This document shows, piece after piece, positions 17,421-26,798 of a stretch of DNA of 64,000 bases (positions within the stretch are counted from its first letter, which is position 1; each line of letters begins with the position of its first letter). The position numbers and the translations under genes are program-made. This DNA comes from an uncultured Eubacteriales bacterium (GTDB taxonomy: Bacteria; Bacillota; Clostridia; Oscillospirales; Acutalibacteraceae). The notes below the pieces were generated by a model. It made no database searches, was not told the origin of the DNA, and saw only the letters and a program-made list of their open reading frames with translations. Where the stretch lies: contig CAKUFK010000001.1 in assembly GCA_934647945.1 (NCBI GenBank), forward strand, positions 310,001 through 374,000, written 5' to 3'.

Positions 17421-18815
17421 TCACCCCGCCGGCTTCTTGCGGAATAGCCGTCTGACGCCCACGATCAGCCCCCGGCCGTTGACCAGCAGCATCAGCGCAA
17501 ACAGCGCCAGCTCATAAAGGATCCAGTACGGGACCTCCCGCAGCACACAGTAGCACTGCGTCATCAGCACCGCGGCGTTGAGGATGAGGCGGAAATAATC
17601 CCACTTGATGCGGACGAACTTACGGGTATCGACCAGGCGGACGACGAAAACCACGACGTAACAAACGAGCGTCGCTGCGGCCGCACCGTTGACACCGTAC
17701 AGCGGAATCCACCACAGATTGAGGGCGATGTTGATGACCGCGCTGAGCATCGCCGTCAGCAGGGAACGGATACTCCTTTTCTCCACCATATAGATGCTGC
17801 CCAAAAAATTGACCAGGCAGGTGAACACAATGGAGACGACCGGCAGAGGGATGTAGCGCCACGCATCGTAATAGGATTTATCAAACAGCACCAGCGGAAT
17901 CACGCGTGTCATCAGGATCGCCCCCGACGCGATGACAAACAGCAGCATGCTGTAAATATCGACTACCTTTGTATAAAACCGGTCCCTGGCCTTCTGCTCG
18001 GTGATGGCGGAAATCTGCCAGGCGTCCATAAATATCCCCGACACCAGCATCACAAGAGACGGAATCTTATACGCCGCCACGTATAATCCGGTAAAAGCCG
18101 CCCCCAAAACCATCGAAATGATATACCGGTCGGACATATTGGTGATCCACCACAGGATCGTATTGGGAATCAGCGGAATGGAAAACAGCAGCATGGATTT
18201 CGCGATGTTCCGGTCCAGCCCCCGGAACCGGATATACCGGCGCAGATTGGACATGACGAACAAAAACAGCACCGACAGGATATCGGAACAGATCATGGAA
18301 AAAATGTAGCCGAATACGCCCATCCGGAAAACAACCAGATACAGGATATTGAACAGAATGGTGGTCAGGGTGCTGAGGATGCCGTCGAGCGCGAACAGCC
18401 TGACCGCGCCTTTGGCCCGCACGAACTGGGCACAAAGGGAGCGCAGCGAGGAGGTCAGGACGAAAGAGCAGAGCAGATACACGTGCCCGGACAAAAAATC
18501 AAAGAGTCCGAGCAGCGGCGAAAGCAGCATCAGAAGTAAGAAACCCGCTCCGATCGACAAAAGCCCCGTGGTGAACACGTGGCTTTTTTTAACGCCTCTA
18601 TCGAGTCCGAACCGCACCACGGCGTTGGTGATGCCCAGGGTCACAAGAGGCAGCAGCAGGTTCCCCGACTGCTGAATCATATCGACAATGCCGTATTCCT
18701 CCTGGGTAAGGACGGCCGTATACAGGCGCGTGAGAAAAAACACCAGCAGCTTGGAGCTGAAGGTGCCGATGGCGAATATCAGCGTGTTGGACAGGAGCTT
18801 TTTGTATTTATCCAC
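17421..18815 (-). CDS. Wzx-like polysaccharide flippase (MATE/MVF superfamily)
   Basis: 464 residues, strongly hydrophobic throughout with about 12-14 predicted membrane segments. Begins VDKYKKLLSNTLIFAIGTFSSKLLVFFL and continues LTQEEYGIVDMIQQSGNLLLPLVTLGITNAVVRF, the usual opening of Wzx/RfbX oligosaccharide flippases. Expected to move a lipid-linked glycan across the membrane. The GTG at 18815 is chosen because GGAGA lies 8 bases upstream and the protein then begins where family members do; the frame stays open upstream into a decayed DUF368 gene. No glycosyltransferases are adjacent. Confidence 0.85.
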   Translation of the reverse strand: MDKYKKLLSNTLIFAIGTFSSKLLVFFLTRLYTAVLTQEEYGIVDMIQQSGNLLLPLVTLGITNAVVRFGLDRGVKKSHVFTTGLLSIGAGFLLLMLLSPLLGLFDFLSGHVYLLCSFVLTSSLRSLCAQFVRAKGAVRLFALDGILSTLTTILFNILYLVVFRMGVFGYIFSMICSDILSVLFLFVMSNLRRYIRFRGLDRNIAKSMLLFSIPLIPNTILWWITNMSDRYIISMVLGAAFTGLYVAAYKIPSLVMLVSGIFMDAWQISAITEQKARDRFYTKVVDIYSMLLFVIASGAILMTRVIPLVLFDKSYYDAWRYIPLPVVSIVFTCLVNFLGSIYMVEKRSIRSLLTAMLSAVINIALNLWWIPLYGVNGAAAATLVCYVVVFVVRLVDTRKFVRIKWDYFRLILNAAVLMTQCYCVLREVPYWILYELALFALMLLVNGRGLIVGVRRLFRKKPAG

Positions 18816-19191
18816 GGCGTCATCTCCGGGCATCGATATCGGGTCTCGAAATGAAGAGGGGGAGGCGGTCCGCCCCCACTCGGGGCTCGGCCGGGCCGGA
18901 TACACCGACGGTGGTCTCCACCTCGTTTTCCGCCCGTTTCGCGGTAGCGGCCAAATTCTTTCCAAGGTGAAATACAGCGACAGCAGGATCCCGGCAAGCA
19001 GCACCCCAATGGCCGGCGCCATGCCGATCAGGAGCGGATGCTTTTTTGAAATCCCGGCGCAGATGACTGATCGATTCGATCAGCCGGCCATATATATTCG
19101 GCATCACGGCAACGGATCCGCCGCTGACTCCCGGAATGATCTCCCGCGCCCCCACGAGAGCCCCGCAGCATATGATGGGCACAAGCGGCAT
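18816..19191 (-). pseudogene. Truncated, frameshifted DUF368 membrane protein gene
   Basis: The first frame (from ATG 19191) reads REIIPGVSGGSVAVMPNIYGRLIES, the hallmark opening of DUF368 proteins (recently linked to undecaprenyl-phosphate translocation). After FKK the reading shifts: the continuation HPLLIGMAPAIGVLLAGILLSLYF, the expected next membrane helix, is in another frame. The break falls in a run of six A, and removing one A restores a single frame. The rest of the protein (normally about 270 residues) is missing; the frame runs into unrelated sequence and then into the flippase gene. A sequencing slip could explain the frameshift but not the truncation. Confidence 0.7.
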
Positions 19192-19227
19192 ATCCTTTAT
19201 CCCCTTTATCCGTACGGCATCTGCAGC

Positions 19228-21498
19228 TTACAGGCCATCCGGATCCGTCCCGGCCTTCCTGTCTCCATCCTCTTTCAGAAGACGCTCGAAGCTGTCCGTA
19301 TCCATCGGCCGCGCGAAATAATACCCTTGGATCTCATCGCAGCCGACCGACAGTAAAAAGCGGTACTGCTCGTCGGTTTCCACCCCTTCCGCCGTCACCG
19401 TCATCCCGAGGGATTGTGCCAGGCGGACGATGCTCGCGATAATCCGCTGGCCCTTTTCGTTGCTGGCGGCATCCTCCATAAATCCTTTGTCCAGTTTGAG
19501 GACATCGACGGACAGATCCTTGAGCATATTCAGCGAGGAATACCCGGTCCCGAAATCATCCATCAAAATGGCAAAACCCGCCCGGTGGAGGCAGGCCACG
19601 ATATCCTGCATCACCATCCGGTTGTCGAAAAAGGTGCTTTCAGTCAGCTCCAACTGGAGGAGCCGGGCCGGAATCCGGTACTGTTCCAGAATTTTCTCAT
19701 AGTCCCCCATAAAATGTGGATTGTAGAGATGCAGACGGGAAATGTTGACCGAAATCGGCACAACCGGCAGACCCTCGTCCAACCATTGGCGGACCTGCCG
19801 GCACACCTCATGGAACACATACCGGTCCAGTTCGGTGATGAAACCGTTGCTTTCGAACAGGGGAATAAATTTTCCAGGCAGTATACGGCCCCACTCAGGA
19901 TCCATCCACCGGACCAGTGCCTCCGCCCCCGACAGCTTGCGATCCTTCGCCCGGTATTTTGGTTGATAGTATACACAAAAATCCCGGTTTTCAAGCGCTT
20001 TCGTCATCTTATTTTCCAGGTTCCGTTCATAAAGCTGCCGCGCCCGGGTTGCCTCATCAAAGAAGGCGTAACGGACGGTATGACGGCCCTTGACCGTCTT
20101 TTGCGGAATCTCCGCCCGGCCGATCATCGTTTCGATGTCGGGCTCCGTCCCCTCCACCTCATAGGCCCCCATGGACAGCACCAGATCGACACGGCCGCCG
20201 CCCGGCTCCTGGAACTCCCGCATCCGTGCGCTGATCGTCTCGAGACGTTCCGGCAGATCGCCCTCGATGCCGCTTTGGAGGAGAAGGACGAAATTATCCG
20301 CGCCTTTATGGGCGCAGAGCTCGCCCGCCCGCAGCGATTGCTCCAGCACGGCGGATAAAAACAGAATGGCGCGGTCACCCTCCCGGTACCCGAACATTTC
20401 GTTGATGTATTTGAATTTGTCGATGTCCAAAGTGACAATGGAATAGGGCTTGTCCGGATTTTCGTTCTCGCGGAGGATCGTCTCGGCGTCCAGCTTAAAT
20501 TTGCCGAGTGTGCTGCCCCCGGTCAGCGGATCGACATACGCGATCCGGCGCAGCTCCCTTTGGCTGTTTGCCTGCACATGGATGATATGGAGGAGCAGAA
20601 CCAGAAACAGCAGCAGCATGAGCCCCATGAGGACATACGACCAGACCATCACCTGGTTCATCTTTTCATTGGCCACACTGGTCGGCACGACCGATATCAG
20701 GTACCAATCGTTGATGTCGAGAGGGGTGTAATACATGTATTTGGATTCCCGGTTGATAAACTCCACATAGCCGGTATCCCCCCGCGCCATGCTTTTTTGC
20801 AAGGATGCAATACTGGCCGCGTTGGCGGGGTCCGCCCCTTTCATAGCTGTAAAGAGATTCTCCATGCCGGCAAAGCTGCCCTCGTTGGAAGAGAGCACCA
20901 CCGTATCCCCGTTTTGCTTGACGACGTAGCTGTAGCCCTGCCCCTCAAAAACGGAGACCTCCAGATTTTGACGGAACCGGTCGGTTTCATAGGTTGCGAA
21001 CAGCACACCGACCACCTCCCTGTCATGCACGACAGGGGCACTGTACACATTGATGCGGCCGCCGTCCACCTTGTCGATGAGGGTATCTGAAACAGCGGTT
21101 TCTCCCCGCAGCGTATTCTGAAAATAGGCGCGGTCAGACAGGTCTATGATTTGGCCGTCGGTAGTATACGCCGTGCCATCCGGGACAATCAGGCCCATCC
21201 GTTTAAAACGGTTCTCCTGCGCGACGGCGCGGAGCACCTCTATCAGTTTGGGAATATCGATTTTCTCTGTTTCCCCTATCAGGATGGCGTTATCCCGCAT
21301 AGACTGCAGCGATCCTTTGATTTCCCGCTGAAGGGTCAGTACGCTCTGATCGGCGATTTCACCCAAGGACATGGTGATTTCCGCCTTGAAAATACGGTGG
21401 ACGGATAGGGAAAACAAAAACGCACCGCCTACCGCGACAAGAACAACCGCGGCTGCGATGGCTATGGAACTATAAAGCCCTTTCCCCTTCTTTCGCAT
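19228..21498 (-). CDS. Membrane dCache sensor with degenerate GGDEF and intact EAL domain (c-di-GMP phosphodiesterase)
   Basis: 756 residues. Membrane helix 9-31, an extracellular dCache-like sensor at about 37-280, helix 284-308, GGDEF-type domain 315-480, EAL domain 495-745. The GGDEF signature reads KGADNF (398-403), so cyclase activity is not expected. The EAL domain keeps EALVR (526-530), N585, ELTE (617-620), DDFG (647-650), K668 and AEGVE (703-707), so it should hydrolyse cyclic di-GMP in response to an outside signal. ATG 21498 is used; a longer frame lacks a ribosome site. It has its own consensus-like promoter. Confidence 0.93.
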   Translation of the reverse strand: MRKKGKGLYSSIAIAAAVVLVAVGGAFLFSLSVHRIFKAEITMSLGEIADQSVLTLQREIKGSLQSMRDNAILIGETEKIDIPKLIEVLRAVAQENRFKRMGLIVPDGTAYTTDGQIIDLSDRAYFQNTLRGETAVSDTLIDKVDGGRINVYSAPVVHDREVVGVLFATYETDRFRQNLEVSVFEGQGYSYVVKQNGDTVVLSSNEGSFAGMENLFTAMKGADPANAASIASLQKSMARGDTGYVEFINRESKYMYYTPLDINDWYLISVVPTSVANEKMNQVMVWSYVLMGLMLLLFLVLLLHIIHVQANSQRELRRIAYVDPLTGGSTLGKFKLDAETILRENENPDKPYSIVTLDIDKFKYINEMFGYREGDRAILFLSAVLEQSLRAGELCAHKGADNFVLLLQSGIEGDLPERLETISARMREFQEPGGGRVDLVLSMGAYEVEGTEPDIETMIGRAEIPQKTVKGRHTVRYAFFDEATRARQLYERNLENKMTKALENRDFCVYYQPKYRAKDRKLSGAEALVRWMDPEWGRILPGKFIPLFESNGFITELDRYVFHEVCRQVRQWLDEGLPVVPISVNISRLHLYNPHFMGDYEKILEQYRIPARLLQLELTESTFFDNRMVMQDIVACLHRAGFAILMDDFGTGYSSLNMLKDLSVDVLKLDKGFMEDAASNEKGQRIIASIVRLAQSLGMTVTAEGVETDEQYRFLLSVGCDEIQGYYFARPMDTDSFERLLKEDGDRKAGTDPDGL

Positions 21499-21552
21499 CG
21501 TCCTGTTTCCTTTCGTCTCCCGTACAATCGCCCCTGTTCCCAGACAGAGGTT

Positions 21553-21581
21553 ATTATAACACAATTCCCTCCATTTGACAA
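21553..21581 (-). promoter_or_regulatory. Promoter of the EAL gene
   Basis: Minus strand TTGTCA, 17 bp, TATAAT, about 55 bases upstream of the start codon. One of the best sigma-A matches in the window. Confidence 0.78.
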
Positions 21582-21640
21582 AATTTTTATTCCCGCATAG
21601 CCTCCAGCCCGCTTCCGCTTTTCGAGAGAATCAATTTGGA

Positions 21641-21670
21641 AAGCGGCAGGCGCCCTGGCGCCTGCCGCTT
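21641..21670 (-). terminator. Terminator at the end of the 22 kb glycan locus
   Basis: A 12-bp stem (AAGCGGCAGGCG and complement, extendable in the loop) 33 bp after the DUF4838 lipoprotein stop, with T-rich flanks on both sides. It marks the downstream end of the locus. Confidence 0.88.
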
Positions 21671-21702
21671 TTTCCGATTCAGATATACGCAATGGACTGG
21701 CT

Positions 21703-23622
21703 TTAGAAAAGCTTTTTGGCATTCTCCCAATAGGAAATCTGGTTCTGCATCCGCTTCTTCTCATCGGCCGACACACTGTTCAGCTTGGCCTTCGCCTTGG
21801 CGATCGCCGCATCGATTTTGCGGATATGCGTGGCCGTATACATCTGGCTGGGTTCCGGCGGCACCCAGGTCATGCTATAGGCGGTACAGCTCTCGCTGGC
21901 GTCCGCCAGCGCCTTGTAATAGCCATACATTTCGCTGGCGGCATTGCCGAACAGCTTGGAGCAGGCATCCATCAGGATCTGGTCGCCGGTCAGGCTGGCG
22001 TCCCACATACCCTTCGCCGCCACATACCACAGCGGCCAGCGCAGCGGGAAACTGCTGTTGTATTCGTTGTAGGCGGCAATCGGGCCATGATCGTAGAAGA
22101 TATACTGCGCGCCGTTCGACTTCCAGTAATTCTGGTTGCGGATCGCCACGTCGCCCTGCACCCAGGGGATGTCCTTCCAGACCTCTTTGTCCGCGGCCAC
22201 ACAGTACCATTCCCAGATCGACACGTTTTTCACCGAACCTTTTTGAATAAAGGCACGGAAGTTGTCCTTCCAGGAGGTCTTATAGATGTTTTGGGTGATA
22301 GGATCCCGGGTATCGCCCATGTAGAGACCATTCTCGATCGGGCTGGTCATGCTGGTCTCCCGGCAGAACATGACTTCCACGTTCGGCTCGGCCTTAACGG
22401 CCGTGGGGGCAAACCAGGTGGCGTGATAGCTGAGGATGGAGATTTTCTTATCCGGATATTTTTTGCCCACCTCCCGCGCGACGCGGTTGGCAAACTCCAG
22501 CACCACATCCGTATAAGAGGCGAATTTGGAGCATTCCGAGCATTCGCACCAATCGTCGTTCCAGCCATCATTCGGGGTAACGGGAACCGAGACCCAATTC
22601 GGATGGTCGTCGAAGGTTTGGATGATCTTTTTCGCCACTTCCTGCGCAAATTCTTGGTTGGAATAGCAATACTGCCACCAAGTGGCGCTCACGGTCCTCA
22701 CCCCGTCGATCTCGCTGAACCATTCGGGATGGGTGCGGAAATAGGTGTCCTTCGGGATGATAGTCGGCAGATAATGGCCGGTCAGGCTTTCGGGGCCGTT
22801 CAAATACCACCGATTGCCGACGCCCTTGACCGCATCGACCCGGTTGTGGCGGACCGTGAACTTCGGTTTATGAACGATATCCAGCGAACCGACGCTGATA
22901 TTCTGGGTGCTGGGATACACCTGCCACAGTTCATCCGGGCCGAACCAACCGCATCCCTGCATTTCCAGGAACATGGTTACGGCATTCTGGGTGCCGACAA
23001 AGGATTGGTCGTCGTTACCCATGAGAACGAGGTAATTGCCCGACCGTTTCAGGATGACCTGCTCGTTGTCGGGGAAACCGGTGGGCTGCCGAATACCGAG
23101 CTGATCGGTATACTTGGACGGCCCGACCAGGATGAAGTTCCCGTTTGTCCGGTCGACCGAATCAAACCCGATCGGCACCGTGGCGCCCGTCATCTTCCGG
23201 ATACAGGCCTGCAAATCCTCAGCCGCTGCTCTCACATCATCGCCGGCGTTCGTACTGATGACGATCGTGCTGGTCGCGGCCCCATCCTTGACGATCGAAA
23301 AATCGCCGGACAGAGGCGGCGTCGTCGTGGGGACCGTCGTCGTATTATTGCCGGTAGTCTTATCGGTGTTTGGCCGAGATGTACCATTGTCACCCGTGGT
23401 CACGTCCGTACCGTCCCCCGTCGTCACGTCGGTACCCGTCGTGCCGTTGGGATCGGTCGTACTATCGATCCCGCTCGGGTCGGTTACATCGGTCTGCGCA
23501 CTGGATTCCCCCTCGATGGGAGGATCGTTATGGCAGCCCACCGCGCCCAGGAGCAGCAGCACGGCCAGCAGGCCGGCCACTCCCCTCCTGCCGGCAAACG
23601 CCCATCTGTTCTTCATAGCCAT
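21703..23622 (-). CDS. DUF4838 lipoprotein, candidate glycan-active enzyme (paralog 1)
   Basis: 639 residues. Lipoprotein signal with lipobox LGAVGC (Cys30), a Thr/Asp/Gly-rich linker to about 105, then an N-terminal domain (106-250) resembling the accessory domain in front of GH67/GH20 catalytic barrels (AAEDLQACIRKMTGA, FILVGPSKYT). The DUF4838 region carries DGWNDDWCECSEC (352-364) and VEVMFCRETS. DUF4838 proteins are usually found in polysaccharide loci and are thought to be TIM-barrel glycosidase-like, without a firmly established activity that I can cite. ATG 23622 has GGAAGG 5 bases upstream. Last gene of the locus, so the protein should sit outside the membrane. Confidence 0.88.
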   Translation of the reverse strand: MAMKNRWAFAGRRGVAGLLAVLLLLGAVGCHNDPPIEGESSAQTDVTDPSGIDSTTDPNGTTGTDVTTGDGTDVTTGDNGTSRPNTDKTTGNNTTTVPTTTPPLSGDFSIVKDGAATSTIVISTNAGDDVRAAAEDLQACIRKMTGATVPIGFDSVDRTNGNFILVGPSKYTDQLGIRQPTGFPDNEQVILKRSGNYLVLMGNDDQSFVGTQNAVTMFLEMQGCGWFGPDELWQVYPSTQNISVGSLDIVHKPKFTVRHNRVDAVKGVGNRWYLNGPESLTGHYLPTIIPKDTYFRTHPEWFSEIDGVRTVSATWWQYCYSNQEFAQEVAKKIIQTFDDHPNWVSVPVTPNDGWNDDWCECSECSKFASYTDVVLEFANRVAREVGKKYPDKKISILSYHATWFAPTAVKAEPNVEVMFCRETSMTSPIENGLYMGDTRDPITQNIYKTSWKDNFRAFIQKGSVKNVSIWEWYCVAADKEVWKDIPWVQGDVAIRNQNYWKSNGAQYIFYDHGPIAAYNEYNSSFPLRWPLWYVAAKGMWDASLTGDQILMDACSKLFGNAASEMYGYYKALADASESCTAYSMTWVPPEPSQMYTATHIRKIDAAIAKAKAKLNSVSADEKKRMQNQISYWENAKKLF

Positions 23623-23709
23623 ATTCCTTCCTTTCTGCGAGCCGGGGAATTGCGCCGGTCTTGGCCATAACCAATATCGGCTGTCCGGATGTTCCGGCAG
23701 CAAAGGCAC

Positions 23710-23734
23710 AAAACCCGATTGAAAACAGGGTTTT
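23710..23734 (-). terminator. Weak terminator-like hairpin between two DUF4838 genes
   Basis: Minus strand AAAACCC, 11-base loop, GGGTTTT. The stem is only 7 bp, so it may attenuate rather than end transcription. A second small hairpin (CATCCG/CGGATG) lies at 23757-23774. Confidence 0.35.
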
Positions 23735-23774
23735 TATCCCATATCATACCTTTGTCCATCCGTTAAACCGGATG

Positions 23775-25442
23775 TCAGTCGATGAGTTCGCCGGTGGCAA
23801 TGACGTCCTTAGCCTTTTCCCACAGGGAAAGCTGTATATCTAGCCGTTTCCGGACCATGCCGTCGGTCCCGGCGGACACCTGCCGGACGAGTCCCATCAG
23901 CCGGTCCAGGCGCTCCACCCGTTCGGGCGTATAGAGTTCCCTGGGGGCCGGCGGATGCCAGGCGATCGTCTGGGCCGTGTTGTGTTCTGCGATATCCGCA
24001 AGCGCCTCATAATAGGCAAACATGAGGTCGGAGGCCGGCCCATACAGCTTCGAACAGGCGTCCATCAGGATCTCCGATCCGGTCAGATCCGGATCCCACA
24101 TCGCTTTGGCGTAGACATACCAGAGCGGGAACCGCAGAGGATAGCTTTCGTCGTCCTCATAAAATACATCGAGCGGGCCCTGGTCGTTATACACGTAACG
24201 TGCCCCGTGCTCCCGCCAGAACCGCTGGTTGCGGGTCGCGACATCCCCCTGCACCCACGGCACGTCTTTCCAGACCGGCTGCGCCGCCGCGATACAATAC
24301 CAATCCCAGATGGCGATATGGGGAAATTGGACCAGGCGGTTCCATTCCTCAAAGTTCTTCTTCCAGGGAACCGGATAGGTGTTCTTGCTCTTGTCAAAGG
24401 TATATTTCAGATGATATCCGTTGTCCGGCCCTTTGTCGACCGGCATGAACATATCTGCTTCCTTGCAGAACATCACCTCGACATTCGGTTCCACCTGCAT
24501 CGGCTGGCGGGGCGGATGATAGGTCGGGAAATACGCCAGGAAGGTCAGGATGTGATCCGGATAGACCTTGCCCACTTCCTTGGCCAGACGGTTGGCGAAC
24601 CAGATCACGGTTTCGCTGCTGGTTCCCAGTTTCCGGCATTCCTCACACTCGCACCAGCCGTCGTACCAGCCGTCGTTCATAGCAATGCTGAATTGGTTGA
24701 CATCGGGATTCTCGGCGAAATATGTCAGAATTTTGTCGATGAAAAGCTGCAGCAGCTCTTCGTTGGAATAGCAGTACTGCCACCATTCCACAAAAGGGTT
24801 CCGCTTTCCCCCGACTTGGCAGAACCACTCGGGATGGGACTCGAAATACTCGTCCCGGGGCGCCAATGACGTCAGCCTGTGGCCGATCATCCGTTTCACA
24901 CCGCCCAGATACCAGCGGGCACCCACGTCGGGGTTATGGTACAACACATTGCTATACCGGGAAATGAAGGCCGGGGTATGGTCGATATCCAGATACCCGA
25001 TCGACAGGTCCTTTTTCTTCGGGATCTCGTGCCATAAGGGATCCGGGCCGAACCAGCCGCAGCCGAGGCGCTCAAACAGCATGGTCACGGCGAACTGCGT
25101 GCCGGTGAAATGGTTGTCGTCATTTCCCAGCAAGGCCAGCCGATCCCCGTCCCGCTTGAGGATGACCCGTTCATTGGAAAAGCGCCCCGTTGGTGTCGGG
25201 ATACCCATCTCCATTGTCAGGCGGGAGGGCCCGATACATACGAGCCCTCCCGAAAGACACTGGTCATCTGTCTTAACCGAACAGACAGCCCCTGTCATCT
25301 GCCGCAGCAGGGAACAGAAGTCGTCCGCCGCGGTTTTCACTTTTTCGCCGGCTCCCTGTGCAATCACCACCGTACAGCAGGATTTTCCGTCCCGGACAAG
25401 CTCCAACTCCGAATAATCCTCGCGCAGCCGTGAATTTTCCAC
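23775..25442 (-). CDS. DUF4838 protein without signal peptide (paralog 2)
   Basis: 555 residues, clearly homologous over its length to the lipoprotein downstream: FCSLLRQMTGA, GNDDNHFTGTQFAVTMLFERLGCGWFGPDPLW, DGWYDGWCECEEC, VEVMFCKEADM, WDWYCIAAAQPVWKDVPWVQGDVA. No signal peptide or membrane helix is visible, so it should be cytoplasmic, in contrast to paralog 1. GTG 25442 is chosen for the AGGAAGG site 8 bases before it; a GTG nine bases earlier is too close to that site. It follows the solute-binding protein gene by 20 bp, which suggests it works on the imported sugar. Confidence 0.87.
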   Translation of the reverse strand: MENSRLREDYSELELVRDGKSCCTVVIAQGAGEKVKTAADDFCSLLRQMTGAVCSVKTDDQCLSGGLVCIGPSRLTMEMGIPTPTGRFSNERVILKRDGDRLALLGNDDNHFTGTQFAVTMLFERLGCGWFGPDPLWHEIPKKKDLSIGYLDIDHTPAFISRYSNVLYHNPDVGARWYLGGVKRMIGHRLTSLAPRDEYFESHPEWFCQVGGKRNPFVEWWQYCYSNEELLQLFIDKILTYFAENPDVNQFSIAMNDGWYDGWCECEECRKLGTSSETVIWFANRLAKEVGKVYPDHILTFLAYFPTYHPPRQPMQVEPNVEVMFCKEADMFMPVDKGPDNGYHLKYTFDKSKNTYPVPWKKNFEEWNRLVQFPHIAIWDWYCIAAAQPVWKDVPWVQGDVATRNQRFWREHGARYVYNDQGPLDVFYEDDESYPLRFPLWYVYAKAMWDPDLTGSEILMDACSKLYGPASDLMFAYYEALADIAEHNTAQTIAWHPPAPRELYTPERVERLDRLMGLVRQVSAGTDGMVRKRLDIQLSLWEKAKDVIATGELID

Positions 25443-25462
25443 ACAGGTCACACCTTCCTGTT

Positions 25463-26785
25463 TTATGATTCTGCCGTTGTTTCAGGCGCCGTGGTCAGGG
25501 CCGTGGTGGAATCGTTCGCATCCGCCACTTTCTTCTCATAAATCGGCGTGTATTCCGCGATCACCTGCGCGATGTTACGGCCCTGACTGCCGATCTCGTT
25601 GCAGATGTCGAAGCCGCCGCCGACAGCGGAATCATAGCTGTTGGTGCAATAGGGCCGGGAGGCGAGGTCTTCATAGAGCTCTCTGTTGGCCGGATCCATC
25701 TTACTCATTGCCGGATCCTCATAGTCGTCAATCAGCATATCGATCAATTTGCCGGCGTGATAGGGGCAGTCGGACTTGTTCCCAATCGCCCAGCCAGCCG
25801 TGGTAATCGGCGAGACCTTGTCCTTGTTATCCGGGCCCGCAGGTACCGGCACTACGCCGTATTCAAAGTCCGCCAGGCCGTATTCCCTCGCATTAACGAT
25901 ATTGATTTCCACGTTATTGAAATCCAGCAGCATCGCAGCACTTCCCTTGTAGAAAGTCTGCCAGGGGTCGGCATCATAGCCGGACCACTTGGAGGTGTAA
26001 TAAGCGTCCTGGATCAATTCGAACGCGCGGCGCATCTCCGGCGAGCTGAGGTTAAGCTGATACTTGAAGTTTTCGTCAAGCTTAAGAATGGATGTCTGGT
26101 TGGCACCGAACCAAATATAGGGATAGTTGGTCGCCACGCCCCATTTTTTGTCTTTCTCACTCGTCAACGACTTCGCGATCGGGACAAAGTTCTCCCAAGT
26201 CCATTCCCCGGCCTTGTACATCTCCATGGGATCTTGCAGGCCATTGTTGGCGAAAATCGTCTTGTTGTAGAAAATAACCGCAACGTTGGTGCCGGAGGCC
26301 GCCACGTAGTAATCATCCCCATACTTGAAAACGGCGTCTGTGCTTATCTTATCCAAGTTGGGATTGTCCATATTGACATACTTCTGAAGCGGTTGTATGA
26401 CACCCTTCAGTGCAAACTTCGGGTTACTGTTCGCACCGCAGTTGATAACATCGATCGGATCGCCGCTCTGCGCGGAAGCAAGCACCTTGGTTTCCCAGTT
26501 TTCCCAAGTGCCCACGACAAACTCGACCGTGACTTCGGGATACTGCGCTTTGTATTTCTCGACAACCTCATTCGTGTGGTCGTCCTTCTTCTTGGGATTA
26601 TGCCCCGGCAACATAATGGTGAGCTTTTTACCGCTCTCCGCCGCGAGGCCCGCCTGGGCGTCTTCTCCGCTATTGGATGTGTTCGTGCCTCCACCGCCGC
26701 CGCCACAGCCAGCCAGCGTAGTTCCCAGCATCGTCACAACCGCCATGCCCAGCAGGGCGTTTCTCCACTTCTTCACAGCATTCAC
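25463..26785 (-). CDS. Sugar ABC transporter solute-binding lipoprotein (system B)
   Basis: 440 residues. Lipobox TTLAGC with Cys27, a Gly/Ser linker, then a family 1 (MalE-like) solute-binding domain starting KLTIMLPGHNPKK, with DVINCGANSNP and YVAASGTNVAVIFYNKTIF. The C-terminus is a Thr/Ala/Glu-rich tail. It probably captures an oligosaccharide for the system B permeases at 26799-27815 and 31804-32709. Start ATG 26785 follows AAAGGGTGA. Confidence 0.92.
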   Translation of the reverse strand: MNAVKKWRNALLGMAVVTMLGTTLAGCGGGGGGTNTSNSGEDAQAGLAAESGKKLTIMLPGHNPKKKDDHTNEVVEKYKAQYPEVTVEFVVGTWENWETKVLASAQSGDPIDVINCGANSNPKFALKGVIQPLQKYVNMDNPNLDKISTDAVFKYGDDYYVAASGTNVAVIFYNKTIFANNGLQDPMEMYKAGEWTWENFVPIAKSLTSEKDKKWGVATNYPYIWFGANQTSILKLDENFKYQLNLSSPEMRRAFELIQDAYYTSKWSGYDADPWQTFYKGSAAMLLDFNNVEINIVNAREYGLADFEYGVVPVPAGPDNKDKVSPITTAGWAIGNKSDCPYHAGKLIDMLIDDYEDPAMSKMDPANRELYEDLASRPYCTNSYDSAVGGGFDICNEIGSQGRNIAQVIAEYTPIYEKKVADANDSTTALTTAPETTAES

Positions 26786-26798
26786 CCTTTCTTTTTAG

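Noticed and set aside
18816..19022. N-terminal extension of the flippase to residue 1 at 19022
   Set aside because: The extra 69 residues are DUF368 remnant followed by non-protein-like sequence; the GTG at 18815 has a ribosome site.
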